A stretch of 64,000 nt of DNA. Origin: Lewinella sp. IMCC34191. GTDB taxonomy: Bacteria > Bacteroidota > Bacteroidia > Chitinophagales > Saprospiraceae. The stretch spans positions 1-64,000 of the forward strand of contig NZ_QNQZ01000018.1 of NCBI RefSeq assembly GCF_003390935.1, written 5' to 3'. A model generated the notes under the pieces. That model made no database searches. It was not told where the DNA came from and was given only the letters and a program-made list of their open reading frames with translations. The position numbers were made by a program, and so were the translations under genes. This document shows positions 8,653-17,567 of this stretch, in pieces (within the stretch, counting starts at the first letter, position 1; each line of letters begins with the position of its first letter).

Positions 8653-9936
8653 ATGAAGAAGCATGCTACCGTGGCGATCATCGGCGCCGGGTGCTCGGGG
8701 CTTACGGCGATCAAAAACTGCCGCGAGCGGGGCATGGAGGTCACCTGCTACGAAGCGAACGACGATATAGGCGGCAACTGGCTTTACTCCGAGCAACCGG
8801 GGCACAGCAGCGTATGCGAGACTACGCATCTCATCAGCAGTAAATCGCTGAGCGCCTACCTCGACTTTCCGATGCCGGACGATTACCCGGATTATCCCAG
8901 CCACGAGCAGGTCCTGGCCTACTTCCGGAGCTACGCCAAGCATTTCAACCTGCGGCCATACATTCAATTCAGCACCCGCGTAACCGGGGCTCATCTGCTC
9001 CCGGACCAACGCTGGCGGCTCACGACGGATACCGGCGAATCGACCGAATACGATTACCTGATCGTCGCTAACGGCCATCACCATGCCCCCCGGCACCCCG
9101 AGGACGTCCGGGCGGCCTTCACGGGACGGTATCTGCACAGCCACGATTACAAAAACAACCGGTCCTTCGCCGGCGAACGGGTGCTGGTGATCGGGGGCGG
9201 CAATTCCGGCTGCGACTGCGCGGTCGAGATCAGCCGACTGGCCCGCCGGACTGACATCAGCATCCGGCGCGCGCACTATATCCTGCCGAAGTTCTTTTTG
9301 GGCCGGCCTGTTGATACCTTCAATCAGACACTGCGCTACTTTCCCAAATTCGTTCAGCGGGGCCTACGTCGGCTCACGGTGAAGGCGATGGTGGGTGACT
9401 ACGGGCAGTACGGACTGGAGTCGCCCACGGTACCCGTGACGAGCACCCACCCTACCCTGAACTCGGAACTCCTCTATAAAATTCGCCACGGCCGGGTACA
9501 CCCGCGAAGGGCCATCCAGCGGGTAACGGATAAAACGGTCGCCTTCGCCGACGGGACCGAGCAAGAATACGATACCATCGTAGCGGCCACGGGCTACCGC
9601 ATCACCTTTCCCTTCCTGGATCGGGTGCTGATCGATTATGAGGAAGCGGACCGCATACCGCTGTACCTGCGCATGTTCCATCCAGACTATCCCAGTCTGA
9701 TTTTTATCGGGCTCTTTCAGCCGCAGGGGGCCATTTGGCCACTCGCCGACGCGCAGTCCAGGCTGGCGGCAGCGTATATGACGGGGTCCTACACCCTACC
9801 CCCCGATCTACGCGCCCGCGCCGAGGCAGACAGCGACCGCATCGACCGGGACTTCCAGCGGTCCAAGCGGCACACCATTGAGGTACACTACCACGACTTC
9901 ATGTACAGGCTGGAGCGGGAACTAAGCCGAAACTGA
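8653..9936 (+). CDS. flavin-containing monooxygenase
   Basis: A 427-residue FAD/NADPH monooxygenase. The FAD motif GAGCSG begins near residue 11, the FMO signature FxGxxxHxxxY is seen as F-TG-RYLH-SHDY near residue 156, and a second Rossmann motif GGGNSG for NADPH follows near residue 179. Members oxidise nitrogen, sulfur or ketone groups; the substrate is not evident. It is probably last in the bcp-lysE-FMO unit. Its 3' end overlaps the convergent SRPBCC gene by 15 bases. Confidence 0.9.
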   Translation: MKKHATVAIIGAGCSGLTAIKNCRERGMEVTCYEANDDIGGNWLYSEQPGHSSVCETTHLISSKSLSAYLDFPMPDDYPDYPSHEQVLAYFRSYAKHFNLRPYIQFSTRVTGAHLLPDQRWRLTTDTGESTEYDYLIVANGHHHAPRHPEDVRAAFTGRYLHSHDYKNNRSFAGERVLVIGGGNSGCDCAVEISRLARRTDISIRRAHYILPKFFLGRPVDTFNQTLRYFPKFVQRGLRRLTVKAMVGDYGQYGLESPTVPVTSTHPTLNSELLYKIRHGRVHPRRAIQRVTDKTVAFADGTEQEYDTIVAATGYRITFPFLDRVLIDYEEADRIPLYLRMFHPDYPSLIFIGLFQPQGAIWPLADAQSRLAAAYMTGSYTLPPDLRARAEADSDRIDRDFQRSKRHTIEVHYHDFMYRLERELSRN

Positions 9937-10356
9937 TGCCCGCTCCGCCCGGTCGCGCAGGGCTTCGTTCAGGGCAATAAAACCGGCCTTGGTATCGCTT
10001 TCCAACTTCGACCGGAATAGCGGTACCAATATGCCGAGAAAATGCTCGCCCTGTTCGAGGAGGGTTGAGCCGTCCGCCTGCGGGGTGAGCACGAAATAGT
10101 GTTCCCCGTCGAATAAGCCCCGAATGCCGAGACTCCCCAGCCAACGAAGTTCGCGGTTGGGGTCGGCCACCAATACGCGGGGTCGGAACCCGGTGCCGGC
10201 AATGGTCAATTTCAGCTTGCTCCCCACGATGGCCTCACCGCCGGCCGGCGTGATAAAGGGGTTCCATTCGTCGTAGCGGGGGAAGTCGGTCAGGATCGCC
10301 CAGATGCGTTCGGGGGTTGCCTGTATGCGGATGGAAGTGGATAATTGGAGGGGCAT
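9922..10356 (-). CDS. SRPBCC (START-like) domain protein
   Basis: A 144-residue protein of the polyketide cyclase/START fold. The N-terminus reads RIQATPERIWAILTDFPRYDEWNPF, the typical opening of SRPBCC proteins, and GEHYFVL later fits the hydrophobic-cavity strands. Such proteins bind small hydrophobic ligands; nothing here shows which. Start ATG at 10356. It is downstream of the Crp/Fnr gene in the same direction with a 56-base gap, and convergent with the monooxygenase gene. Confidence 0.85.
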   Translation of the reverse strand: MPLQLSTSIRIQATPERIWAILTDFPRYDEWNPFITPAGGEAIVGSKLKLTIAGTGFRPRVLVADPNRELRWLGSLGIRGLFDGEHYFVLTPQADGSTLLEQGEHFLGILVPLFRSKLESDTKAGFIALNEALRDRAERASVSA

Positions 10357-10412
10357 AACGATTGCTTTTCTCCAAAATTGGGGGGCCATTACATCCCTCC
10401 GGTTGATATAGA

Positions 10413-10979
10413 TCAAGAAGCCCGCCCGGCGCGAATACGGCTCAGCGTCTCCGGGGTCATACCCAGCATGGAAGCCAGGTATTGCAACGGAACGGTGTTA
10501 AACAGCTCGGGGTGGTTGGCAAAGAAAGCGTCGTACCGCTGGCGGGCGGTCATGGATAAGAAGGACAGGACGCGATTCTCCAGCGTGACGAAGCAGTGCG
10601 CTATAAAGCTGCGCTCGGCCCGGGACCAGCCGGGAATCTCCCGCGCCAGTCCGGCGTAGTCGGCGGCCGAGATGACGGACATCTCGCAATCGGTAAGGGC
10701 CGTAATGGTCCAGCGGGCGGGCTGGTTATAAAAGAGCGCCGCCAGGTCAGTGACGAGGTAGCCCGGCAGGGCGATCCACTGGGTCACTTCCTTGCCCTGG
10801 GTTTCGGTGTGGATGCGGAGATATCCGGTGCGAACGAAAGCCATGCGGGGGTGGTAACTTCCTTGCCGCAAAAAATCCTCCCCCTTCGCCAGTTCAAGCG
10901 GGCTGAATTTGCGAGACAGGCGCTCGAGCTCCGCGGGTGGGAGTTCGAAGAAGTCCTGCAACTGGCGCGGATCGATCAT
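10413..10979 (-). CDS. Crp/Fnr-family transcription regulator
   Basis: A 188-residue regulator with an N-terminal cyclic-nucleotide-binding-like beta-roll and a C-terminal winged helix. The recognition region reads PLQYLASMLGMTPETLSRIR, the usual Crp-type helix-turn-helix. No Fnr cysteine cluster is visible, so oxygen sensing by an iron-sulfur cluster is unlikely. The ATG overlaps the ruvC stop as ATGA, which suggests translational coupling; a longer in-frame start inside ruvC is therefore rejected. Target genes are unknown; the SRPBCC gene downstream is a candidate. Confidence 0.88.
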   Translation of the reverse strand: MIDPRQLQDFFELPPAELERLSRKFSPLELAKGEDFLRQGSYHPRMAFVRTGYLRIHTETQGKEVTQWIALPGYLVTDLAALFYNQPARWTITALTDCEMSVISAADYAGLAREIPGWSRAERSFIAHCFVTLENRVLSFLSMTARQRYDAFFANHPELFNTVPLQYLASMLGMTPETLSRIRAGRAS

Positions 10980-11626
10980 TTCACCCGATCGGCATTCGCC
11001 TTGAGGAAGCCCTCCCAGCCGGAAAATCGCTTTCCGCCCGGTACCGCACTGCGGTTCTGGTAGAAGTGGCACATGGCCGCTCCGAGGGCGTCGGTGGCAT
11101 CGGCCAGGTAGCGGCTGCTATCGAGTTCGAATTCGTTTTCGAGCATGGCGGCCACCTGCTCCTTGCTGGCGTTGCCGTTGCCGGTGATGCTCTGTTTGAT
11201 TTTGCGGGGGGCGTATTCGGTGACCTCCAGCCCCTGGGCGATGGCGGCGGCCATACACACGCCCTGGGCGCGGCCGAGCTTGAGCATCGACTGGGGGTTC
11301 TTGCCGAAGAAGGGGGCCTCGATGGCCATGATCGTCGGCTTGTGCTCCTGGATCACCTGGGTGAGCCGGCGGTGGATCAGTTCCAGCCGGCGGGAATGAT
11401 CCTTGAGCTGGGCGAGCTTGAGTACGCCCAATTCAACGATGCGGCGGCTGCGGGGATGTACCTCGACTACGGCAAAACCGAGCACCACGGTACCGGGGTC
11501 GATGCCGATGATGCGGTAAACGGCCGGTTCGGGAGCTTTTTTGGCGGCCAAGAATAATGTAATTGAGTGAGGTTTACGGGCACAGCCCCCGATTGCCGTA
11601 GTCGCGGCAGGGCGATCGAGGTACAT
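10976..11626 (-). CDS. ruvC: Holliday junction resolvase RuvC
   Basis: A 216-residue endonuclease that cuts Holliday junctions during recombination. The catalytic acidic residues are present: Asp43 in GIDPGT, Glu103 in IEAPFF, and Asp176/Asp179 in ADATDALG. The protein has about 36 more N-terminal residues than E. coli RuvC. An in-frame TTG 25 codons in would give a normal length, but a TACCTTGC box with a TTTG upstream of 11626 fits a promoter for the longer form, so the start is open. It overlaps the downstream Crp/Fnr gene by four bases. Confidence 0.92.
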   Translation of the reverse strand: MYLDRPAATTAIGGCARKPHSITLFLAAKKAPEPAVYRIIGIDPGTVVLGFAVVEVHPRSRRIVELGVLKLAQLKDHSRRLELIHRRLTQVIQEHKPTIMAIEAPFFGKNPQSMLKLGRAQGVCMAAAIAQGLEVTEYAPRKIKQSITGNGNASKEQVAAMLENEFELDSSRYLADATDALGAAMCHFYQNRSAVPGGKRFSGWEGFLKANADRVK

Positions 11627-11744
11627 CTTAGGCCCGCAAGGTAAGTGGAAAAAGGGCAGGCCAACAAATTTTTAGTTCAACAGCGGACTAAAAACTATTT
11701 GATTGAAGTGGGAGAACAAGTCCAGGCTGGCGCTAATCTCGCCG

Positions 11745-11751
11745 TACTTTG
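11745..11751 (+). promoter_or_regulatory. possible -7 promoter box
   Basis: TACTTTG, close to the TAnnTTTG consensus, lies 9 bases before the ATG of the lysylphosphatidylglycerol-synthase-like gene. No convincing -33 element. Confidence 0.35.
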
Positions 11752-11760
11752 TTGCTTCAC

Positions 11761-12738
11761 ATGGTCCGGTCTTCTCGCTTCCTGCCGTCTCCCGCCGTCC
11801 GCACCTGGCTGCTCCGAATCCTGACGGTAGCCGTGCTGGCCGTATTTATCTACCAGTTCCAAAAGGTGGCGGGGCAGATCGACTGGCCGCATTTCTGGCG
11901 TTCCCTGACCCGGCCCGGAAACTGGCGCTACCTCGCCCTCGTCGCCGTGCTTATGCCCGTCAACTGGTTGCTCGAAACGCGCAAGTGGCAACTCCTGCTG
12001 CGGGCCTTTCTGGACTGGCCCTTCGCCAAGGTATTCCGGGCCACGCTCGCGGGCGTCAGCGTGAGCGCGGCTACTCCGAACCGGATCGGCGAGATCGGCG
12101 GACGCATGCTCCTGGCGCACCGGGAGGAATGGCCCGCCGTAGTAGCCTCCTCGATCCTGGGAAGTTTGTGCCAGTGGGTGGCCTTTCTTCTGCTGGCCTG
12201 GCCGGCGCTGGTGATTACGGTGGGGCGGCTTCCCCAGATAGACATCGGCGTTTCCTACGGTTGGTTTTTACCCATCGGCCCCCTCCTGCTGCTGGTGGCG
12301 GCCATCGGGGGGAAGCCGCTGTTGCTGCGCGTAGTGGACTGGAGCGAGGGTCGGTTTGTCCGCGACGCGACGACACTCCGCGAATCCCTGACTAAAGTTA
12401 AGCTTTCGCTAATGTCACGCAGCAGCATCTACGCTACGCTGCGTTTTGTTGTTTACTGTGTGCAGCTGTACGTGTTGCTGCGGTTTTTCGGACTCGCACT
12501 GCCCTTTCTCGGCGGTATGGCCGGAATCATGGCGATCTACCTGGTGCAGGCCGGCATTCCGTTACCGCCCGGCCTGAACCTGGTGACCCGCACGGAGCTT
12601 GGATTATTGCTCTGGTCGGTGGGACCGGAGGGATCGATTGCGGTACTGGCAGCATATACGGCCCTCTTCTGCGTTAATGTATTACTGCCCGCCGTGCCTG
12701 GTTACTGGTTGATCGTGCGTAAAAACTATTCCCGATGA
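11761..12738 (+). CDS. lysylphosphatidylglycerol synthase TM-region-like (flippase-like) membrane protein
   Basis: A 325-residue polytopic membrane protein with about eight hydrophobic segments and the motif pattern PNRIGEIGGR near residue 103, which is typical of the LPG_synthase_TM/AglD superfamily. Family members are thought to move lipids or accompany lipid aminoacylation; no aminoacyltransferase domain is attached here, so only a lipid-related membrane role can be inferred. First gene of a three-gene operon: its stop overlaps the next ATG by four bases. Confidence 0.82.
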   Translation: MVRSSRFLPSPAVRTWLLRILTVAVLAVFIYQFQKVAGQIDWPHFWRSLTRPGNWRYLALVAVLMPVNWLLETRKWQLLLRAFLDWPFAKVFRATLAGVSVSAATPNRIGEIGGRMLLAHREEWPAVVASSILGSLCQWVAFLLLAWPALVITVGRLPQIDIGVSYGWFLPIGPLLLLVAAIGGKPLLLRVVDWSEGRFVRDATTLRESLTKVKLSLMSRSSIYATLRFVVYCVQLYVLLRFFGLALPFLGGMAGIMAIYLVQAGIPLPPGLNLVTRTELGLLLWSVGPEGSIAVLAAYTALFCVNVLLPAVPGYWLIVRKNYSR

Positions 12739-13622
12739 ATTCCCTGGTGTTGAAATCTTTCCTGCTGTTGTTCTTGGCGCTGCCCGGCGTGACGATGGAC
12801 CAGGTTGGGACGGCACCTTCCTCCGTCGACCAAGGCGCTTATCCTGCGCTCCGCCGCCAAAACGATCCGCCGGTTGCTGACGTCTGCTCCATTGACAATA
12901 CGAGCTTTCAGGCCGGCGAGGAGATCGTGTACAAACTCTACTACAACTGGAACTTCGTGTGGCTGGCCGCCGGGGAGGTTACCTTCAAAGTCACGGACCT
13001 GGAGGACAGCTACCGCATCACGGTGAAGGGGCGTACCTACCCGAGCTACGAGTGGTTCTACAAGGTAACCGATAACTATACCAGTTACCTGGATAAGGAA
13101 ACGCTGCTGCCCAAGATCCACATCAAGGACATCCAGGAGGGGGGCTACCAGAAATATGACCGTACCACCTTCTTTCAGGACGAGGAGCGCATCATCAGCC
13201 ACCGCGGTCGCACCCGCGAGGATACCAAGCCAAAATACATGGACGTCGATCCCTGTATGCATGACCTGATCTCCATCATCTACTTCACCCGGAACCTGGA
13301 TTACCAGGCGCTGGACGAAGGAGACGAGATTCCCATCAAGATCGTAATGGACCAGGAGATGCACCCCCTCAAGATCCATTACCTCGGACCGAAGGAGAAC
13401 GTGCGCATCAAAGACAGCGGACGCTACAATACGCTGCGCTTCAGCCCCCAACTTATTACCGGGGAGATGTTTAAGGAAGGTGACGAGATGAAGATCTTCG
13501 TGAGTGACGACCGGAACAAAATCCCCCTCATGATCGAGTCACCCGTCACCGTCGGCAGCGTAAAGGCGGTGCTGAAATCCTACAAGAACCTCCGCCACCC
13601 GATGGAGGCCAAACTCGACTGA
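12735..13622 (+). CDS. DUF3108-domain secreted protein
   Basis: A 295-residue exported protein with an N-terminal signal-like segment (residues 1-20). The region AGEEIVYKLYYNWNFVWLAAGEV is typical of DUF3108, a beta-rich periplasmic family of unknown function. It overlaps the preceding membrane-protein gene by ATGA and shares one base with the next gene (TGATG), so all three are probably translated together. Confidence 0.85.
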   Translation: MNSLVLKSFLLLFLALPGVTMDQVGTAPSSVDQGAYPALRRQNDPPVADVCSIDNTSFQAGEEIVYKLYYNWNFVWLAAGEVTFKVTDLEDSYRITVKGRTYPSYEWFYKVTDNYTSYLDKETLLPKIHIKDIQEGGYQKYDRTTFFQDEERIISHRGRTREDTKPKYMDVDPCMHDLISIIYFTRNLDYQALDEGDEIPIKIVMDQEMHPLKIHYLGPKENVRIKDSGRYNTLRFSPQLITGEMFKEGDEMKIFVSDDRNKIPLMIESPVTVGSVKAVLKSYKNLRHPMEAKLD

Positions 13623-14257
13623 TGAATCGTACCGTGCTTACGCTCCTGGTTGTCGCACTGTCCTTCCTGCTGGGCATGGCCGCGCTGACGCTGTGGCAGA
13701 ATCACCGCCAGGAGCAGACGGTGCAGGAAGAAGCCACCATCCTGCTGGAGCGCGTACGCAACGTCATGAAGCTGGTGACCGTGGAAGGCGACGTCAGCGA
13801 GATATTCAACTCTACTTCCTCGCGCAACGTGACGCTGTATTTACCGCTTCCTTCCCAATTCTCCTTTGAGAAGCAGGCGACGGTGGAAGTGCGCGGCACC
13901 GTGTTGGTCGGCTACGACCTGGAACAACTGGATATCTCCCTCGACCCAGACGCCCGGGTGATGACCATCCGCAACCTCCCCGACCCGGAAATCCTCGCCA
14001 TCGACCACGAAATGACGTACCGTAACCTAAATGAAAGCTGGTTCAACACCTTTACGGCCGAGGATTATAGCCGCCTGAACCGCCGGGCCAAGGAGCGCCT
14101 GCGCGACGAGGCGCTGAGCAGCGATCTGTTGCAGCGAGCGCGGGAACAGGGCAATTCGGTGCTGGAGGGTATTACTTACCTGGCGGAGTCGGCCGGCTAC
14201 GAGGTGGTGGTGGAGCAGTCCGCCGGCCGCATCGCCCCGGATGGTCTTGACGAATAG
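13622..14257 (+). CDS. DUF4230-domain membrane-anchored protein
   Basis: A 211-residue protein with one N-terminal transmembrane helix (about residues 5-25) followed by a soluble domain with the layout of DUF4230, a family of unknown function frequent in Bacteroidota and Firmicutes. The signature is a long helix after the membrane segment, then [22 protein letters not shown]. Last gene of the operon with the DUF3108 protein. thrS follows after 94 bases. Confidence 0.8.
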   Translation: MNRTVLTLLVVALSFLLGMAALTLWQNHRQEQTVQEEATILLERVRNVMKLVTVEGDVSEIFNSTSSRNVTLYLPLPSQFSFEKQATVEVRGTVLVGYDLEQLDISLDPDARVMTIRNLPDPEILAIDHEMTYRNLNESWFNTFTAEDYSRLNRRAKERLRDEALSSDLLQRAREQGNSVLEGITYLAESAGYEVVVEQSAGRIAPDGLDE

Positions 14258-14351
14258 GTCGCGGCGGCAACTTCTCCGGCCACCGAAGGCCTTTCTTATT
14301 ACCTTCGCGCCCCGAATCCTGCGTCCGTATGCAGGTAAAAACCCAAGCCCG

Positions 14352-16274
14352 ATGATCGACATCACCCTCCCCGACGGCAGCGTCCGCCAATTTGAAGCCG
14401 GCAGCAGTGCCATGGACGTTGCCCAGAGCATCAGCGCCGGACTGGCCCGTAACGTACTCAGCGCCCGCGTCAACGGCACCATCATCGACGCCGATCGGCC
14501 CATCCACGAAGACAGCAAGGTAGAACTCCTTACCTGGAACGACCAGGGCGGCAAGGAGACCTTCTGGCACTCCACCGCCCACCTCATGGCCGAGGCGCTG
14601 GAAGAATTGTACCCCGGCGTGAAGCTCGGCATCGGCCCCGCCGTGGAAAACGGCTTCTATTACGATATCGACACCGGCGACGACCGCAGCATCAGCTCCG
14701 AAGACCTGCCCCGCATCGAGGAGAAGATGCTGGAACTGGCCCGCCGGAAGGTGGACTACGTCCGCAAGGACATCAGTAAGGCCGATGCCATCGCCTACTT
14801 CAAGGAAAAGCAGGACCCCTACAAACTGGAATTGCTCGACCGCCTGCAGGACGGCAGCATCACCTTCTACACCCAGGGCAACTTCACCGACCTCTGTCGC
14901 GGCCCCCACATCGCCAACACCGGGGCCATCAAGGCCATTAAGCTGATGAAGGTAGCCGGGGCCTACTGGCTCGGTGACGAAAAGCGCAAGCAGCTTACCC
15001 GCATCTACGGCATTTCCTTCCCCAAGGCCAAGGAGCTAAAGGAGTACCTCGATATGCTGGAAGAGGCCAAGAAACGCGACCACCGCAAGCTCGGCCAGGA
15101 ACTCGAACTGTTCATGTTCAGCGAGAAGGTCGGCGCCGGCCTGCCCATGTGGTTACCCAAGGGCACCCAGCTCCGCGAACGACTGATCAATTACCTGAAA
15201 GACCGGCAGGAGGATGCCGGCTACCAGCAGGTGACCACGCCCCACATTGGCAAGAAGGAACTCTACGTCACCAGCGGCCACTGGGATAAGTACGGTGCAG
15301 ACAGCTTTCAGCCCATCAAGACACCGAAGGAGGGAGAGGAATTCATGCTCAAGCCCATGAACTGCCCCCACCACTGCGAGATGTACAAGTTCCGGCCGCG
15401 CAGCTACCGGGAGCTACCCCTGCGTTTCGCCGAATTCGGTACCGTCTACCGCTACGAGCAGACCGGCGAACTCCACGGACTCAGCCGCGTGCGGGGCTTC
15501 ACCCAGGATGACGCCCACATCTTCTGCATGCCCGAGCAGGTCAAGGGGGAATTCATCGCCGTGGTCGATATCGTGAAAGAGGTCTTGGGCATGATCGGCT
15601 TCGATGACGTGACCGCCCAGATCTCCCTCCGCGACCCCGAAACCCCCGAGAAGTATATCGGCAGCGAGAAGAACTGGGAAACCGCCGAGCAGGCCATTAT
15701 TGATGCCTGCAAGGAGATCGATATGAAGACCGTCACCGCCTATGGTGAAGCGGCTTTCTACGGGCCCAAGCTGGATTTCATGGTCCGCGATGCCCTGGGC
15801 CGACAGTGGCAGCTCGGTACCGTACAGGTTGACTACAACCTGCCCGACCGCTTCGAACTGGAGTACATCGGCCGGGACAACCAGCCGCACCGGCCCGTGA
15901 TGATTCACCGGGCCCCCTTCGGGTCGCTGGAGCGATTCACCTCCATCCTGATCGAGCACACCGGCGGTAAGTTCCCGCTCTGGCTCACGCCCGAGCAGTT
16001 CACCATCCTGCCGATCAGCGAGAAATTCAACGACTACAGCCAGGAAGTCCTCACCGAGCTAGCCAGGCACGACATCCGCGGCTCCGTCGACGACCGCAAC
16101 GAAACCATCGGTCGCAAGATTCGCGACACCGAGCTCAAACGCATTCCCTTCATGCTCATCGTGGGCGAAAAGGAAGTGGAGAACGGGCAGGTGGCCGTGC
16201 GTATCCAGGGCGAAGGAGATAAGGGGGCTATGACGGTGGCGGAGTTCGTGGCGTACTTTCAGTCGCAACTGTAG
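14352..16274 (+). CDS. thrS: threonyl-tRNA synthetase
   Basis: A 640-residue class II aminoacyl-tRNA synthetase charging tRNA-Thr. Domains in order: N-terminal TGS ([17 protein letters not shown]), the editing domain with [11 protein letters not shown], the catalytic core with [10 protein letters not shown] zinc-ligand cysteine and [11 protein letters not shown] motif 2, and the C-terminal anticodon-binding domain ending KGAMTVAEF. Start ATG at 14352 is the normal N-terminus; an upstream in-frame extension of 37 codons was rejected. A TACCTTCG box at 14300-14307 may be the -7 promoter element. No T-box-like leader is visible. Confidence 0.97.
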   Translation: MIDITLPDGSVRQFEAGSSAMDVAQSISAGLARNVLSARVNGTIIDADRPIHEDSKVELLTWNDQGGKETFWHSTAHLMAEALEELYPGVKLGIGPAVENGFYYDIDTGDDRSISSEDLPRIEEKMLELARRKVDYVRKDISKADAIAYFKEKQDPYKLELLDRLQDGSITFYTQGNFTDLCRGPHIANTGAIKAIKLMKVAGAYWLGDEKRKQLTRIYGISFPKAKELKEYLDMLEEAKKRDHRKLGQELELFMFSEKVGAGLPMWLPKGTQLRERLINYLKDRQEDAGYQQVTTPHIGKKELYVTSGHWDKYGADSFQPIKTPKEGEEFMLKPMNCPHHCEMYKFRPRSYRELPLRFAEFGTVYRYEQTGELHGLSRVRGFTQDDAHIFCMPEQVKGEFIAVVDIVKEVLGMIGFDDVTAQISLRDPETPEKYIGSEKNWETAEQAIIDACKEIDMKTVTAYGEAAFYGPKLDFMVRDALGRQWQLGTVQVDYNLPDRFELEYIGRDNQPHRPVMIHRAPFGSLERFTSILIEHTGGKFPLWLTPEQFTILPISEKFNDYSQEVLTELARHDIRGSVDDRNETIGRKIRDTELKRIPFMLIVGEKEVENGQVAVRIQGEGDKGAMTVAEFVAYFQSQL

Positions 16275-16620
16275 TATCAGGTTTACCACAGAGTACGCAG
16301 AGGGTTTCACAGAGGAATCACGGAGATGCTGTCACGAACGACTCTGTGATTCCTCTGTGAAGCCCTCCGTGCAGCGTAGCCTCCGTGGTGAACCAACGAG
16401 CCGAAGGCGAGCTGTCCCTGCGGTAAATCCGTGTCTATCCGTGCCCTAGCGTAGCGATCCGTGAAATCTGTGTTTCAGACAATACAAAACGAGCCGAAGG
16501 CGAGCATCCCCCTCTGTGATTCCTCCGTGCGGCGTAGCCTCCGTAGTGAACCACGAGCCGAAGGCGAGCCCCCCGCGCTCGGCAGACAAACTCCGCTACG
16601 CTCCGTTTGGCGGACGAGCG
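16275..16620. repeat. intergenic repeat cluster with 20-bp inverted repeat
   Basis: About 345 bases without a gene. An inverted repeat with 20-base arms (16306-16325 and 16342-16361, one mismatch, 16-base loop) lies about 30 bases after thrS and may terminate it, although no T-run follows. Three copies of CGAGCCGAAGGCGAGC start at 16397, 16490 and 16554; the reverse complement of this word is repeated many times at 55-58 kb. Phrases of the CTCTGTGA and ATCCGTG type fill the rest. Confidence 0.75.
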
Positions 16621-17025
16621 CTACCGCCCTTCAAACACCCGTCGCTTCCCGTAATAATTATAAAAAAACACCACCCCCGTAGCCACCCCCTTGATCAGCC
16701 ACTCCCGATCCCCCAATAAAGGGAAGGAATGCAGGCCGTACACGATGGCCGCATCCAGAAAAAGCCCGCCCAAACTGACCAGCATACTGAGCGCGAAGGC
16801 GGACCGCAGCGATCGCCGCAGCTCGAAGACGAAGTAGCGCTGCAGAAAGAAATTGAGCACCACGCTGCTCGAGTAAGCAATCAGGGTGGCAGGAAGCGGA
16901 GGCAGATAAGTATCTACCAGAAATAGATACAGCCCGTAGTTGATACCGGTGGCCACCAGCCCGGTCAGGGCAAAGGGGAGCTTCTTCCAACCGAAGTCCC
17001 ATACTTTTTTGGCCGTCTTTTTCAC
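16621..17025 (-). CDS. GtrA-family membrane protein
   Basis: A 134-residue protein with four hydrophobic helices in the GtrA pattern: FALTGLVATGINYGLYLFL, then SSSVVLNFFLQRYFVF, and a C-terminal VVFFYNYYGKRRVF. GtrA proteins are linked to translocation or transfer of lipid-linked sugars for cell-surface polysaccharides. The start is GTG and overlaps the stop of the nucleotidase gene by four bases, so it is coupled to it. No glycosyltransferase is adjacent. Confidence 0.85.
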   Translation of the reverse strand: MKKTAKKVWDFGWKKLPFALTGLVATGINYGLYLFLVDTYLPPLPATLIAYSSSVVLNFFLQRYFVFELRRSLRSAFALSMLVSLGGLFLDAAIVYGLHSFPLLGDREWLIKGVATGVVFFYNYYGKRRVFEGR

Positions 17026-17567
17026 CCTTCCGAGGCCTGCTCGGCCGCCCGTTCCTGACGGAAGAAATCGCGGACTTCCAGCCAGTTCGCTACCCGGTGG
17101 TAGCCGGTGTCGTGGACATTATGGGAAGCGGTGAATAGCAATCCCGTCCCGTTGAACGTGCGCAGGTTGCTGACCTTATCGTCGATCATATAGTCGCCGT
17201 GGACGATGCTCTTATTACCGCAGAAAACGATACGCTCCCAATGGATGAAGGGCATATGCTCTTCGAGCCACTCCCACTTATCGGTGAAAGAGTGCTTGAA
17301 CTCGGTAGCGGCGGTGACAACGTAGACTTCGTAATGTTCGTACAGTTCGCTGACTACCTCGCGGGCGTCCTTCATGACCGGCAGATCCCGGAAGAAGCCG
17401 GGATTACGCAGTTCGTCGCGCATCGACTCGATGCCGGGCAGGTCGTAGATCCGCTTACCGTAATACTCCTTCGGGTCGATCTTCCGACCCTGCTGCTCTT
17501 CAAATAGCTGATGGTAGCGCTGGTAGTTATCCACCATCACTTCATCCATATCAATACAAATACGCAT
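17022..17567 (-). CDS. 5'(3')-deoxyribonucleotidase-like HAD phosphatase
   Basis: A 181-residue HAD-superfamily phosphatase. Motif I reads DMDEVMVD (nucleophile Asp and acid/base Asp near residues 7 and 9) and a late MIDDKVSN supplies the metal-binding acidic pair, matching the NT5C family of deoxyribonucleotidases that trim dNMP pools. The ATG overlaps the preceding RND pump gene's TGA by one base. Substrate assignment rests on family likeness only. Confidence 0.8.
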   Translation of the reverse strand: MRICIDMDEVMVDNYQRYHQLFEEQQGRKIDPKEYYGKRIYDLPGIESMRDELRNPGFFRDLPVMKDAREVVSELYEHYEVYVVTAATEFKHSFTDKWEWLEEHMPFIHWERIVFCGNKSIVHGDYMIDDKVSNLRTFNGTGLLFTASHNVHDTGYHRVANWLEVRDFFRQERAAEQASEG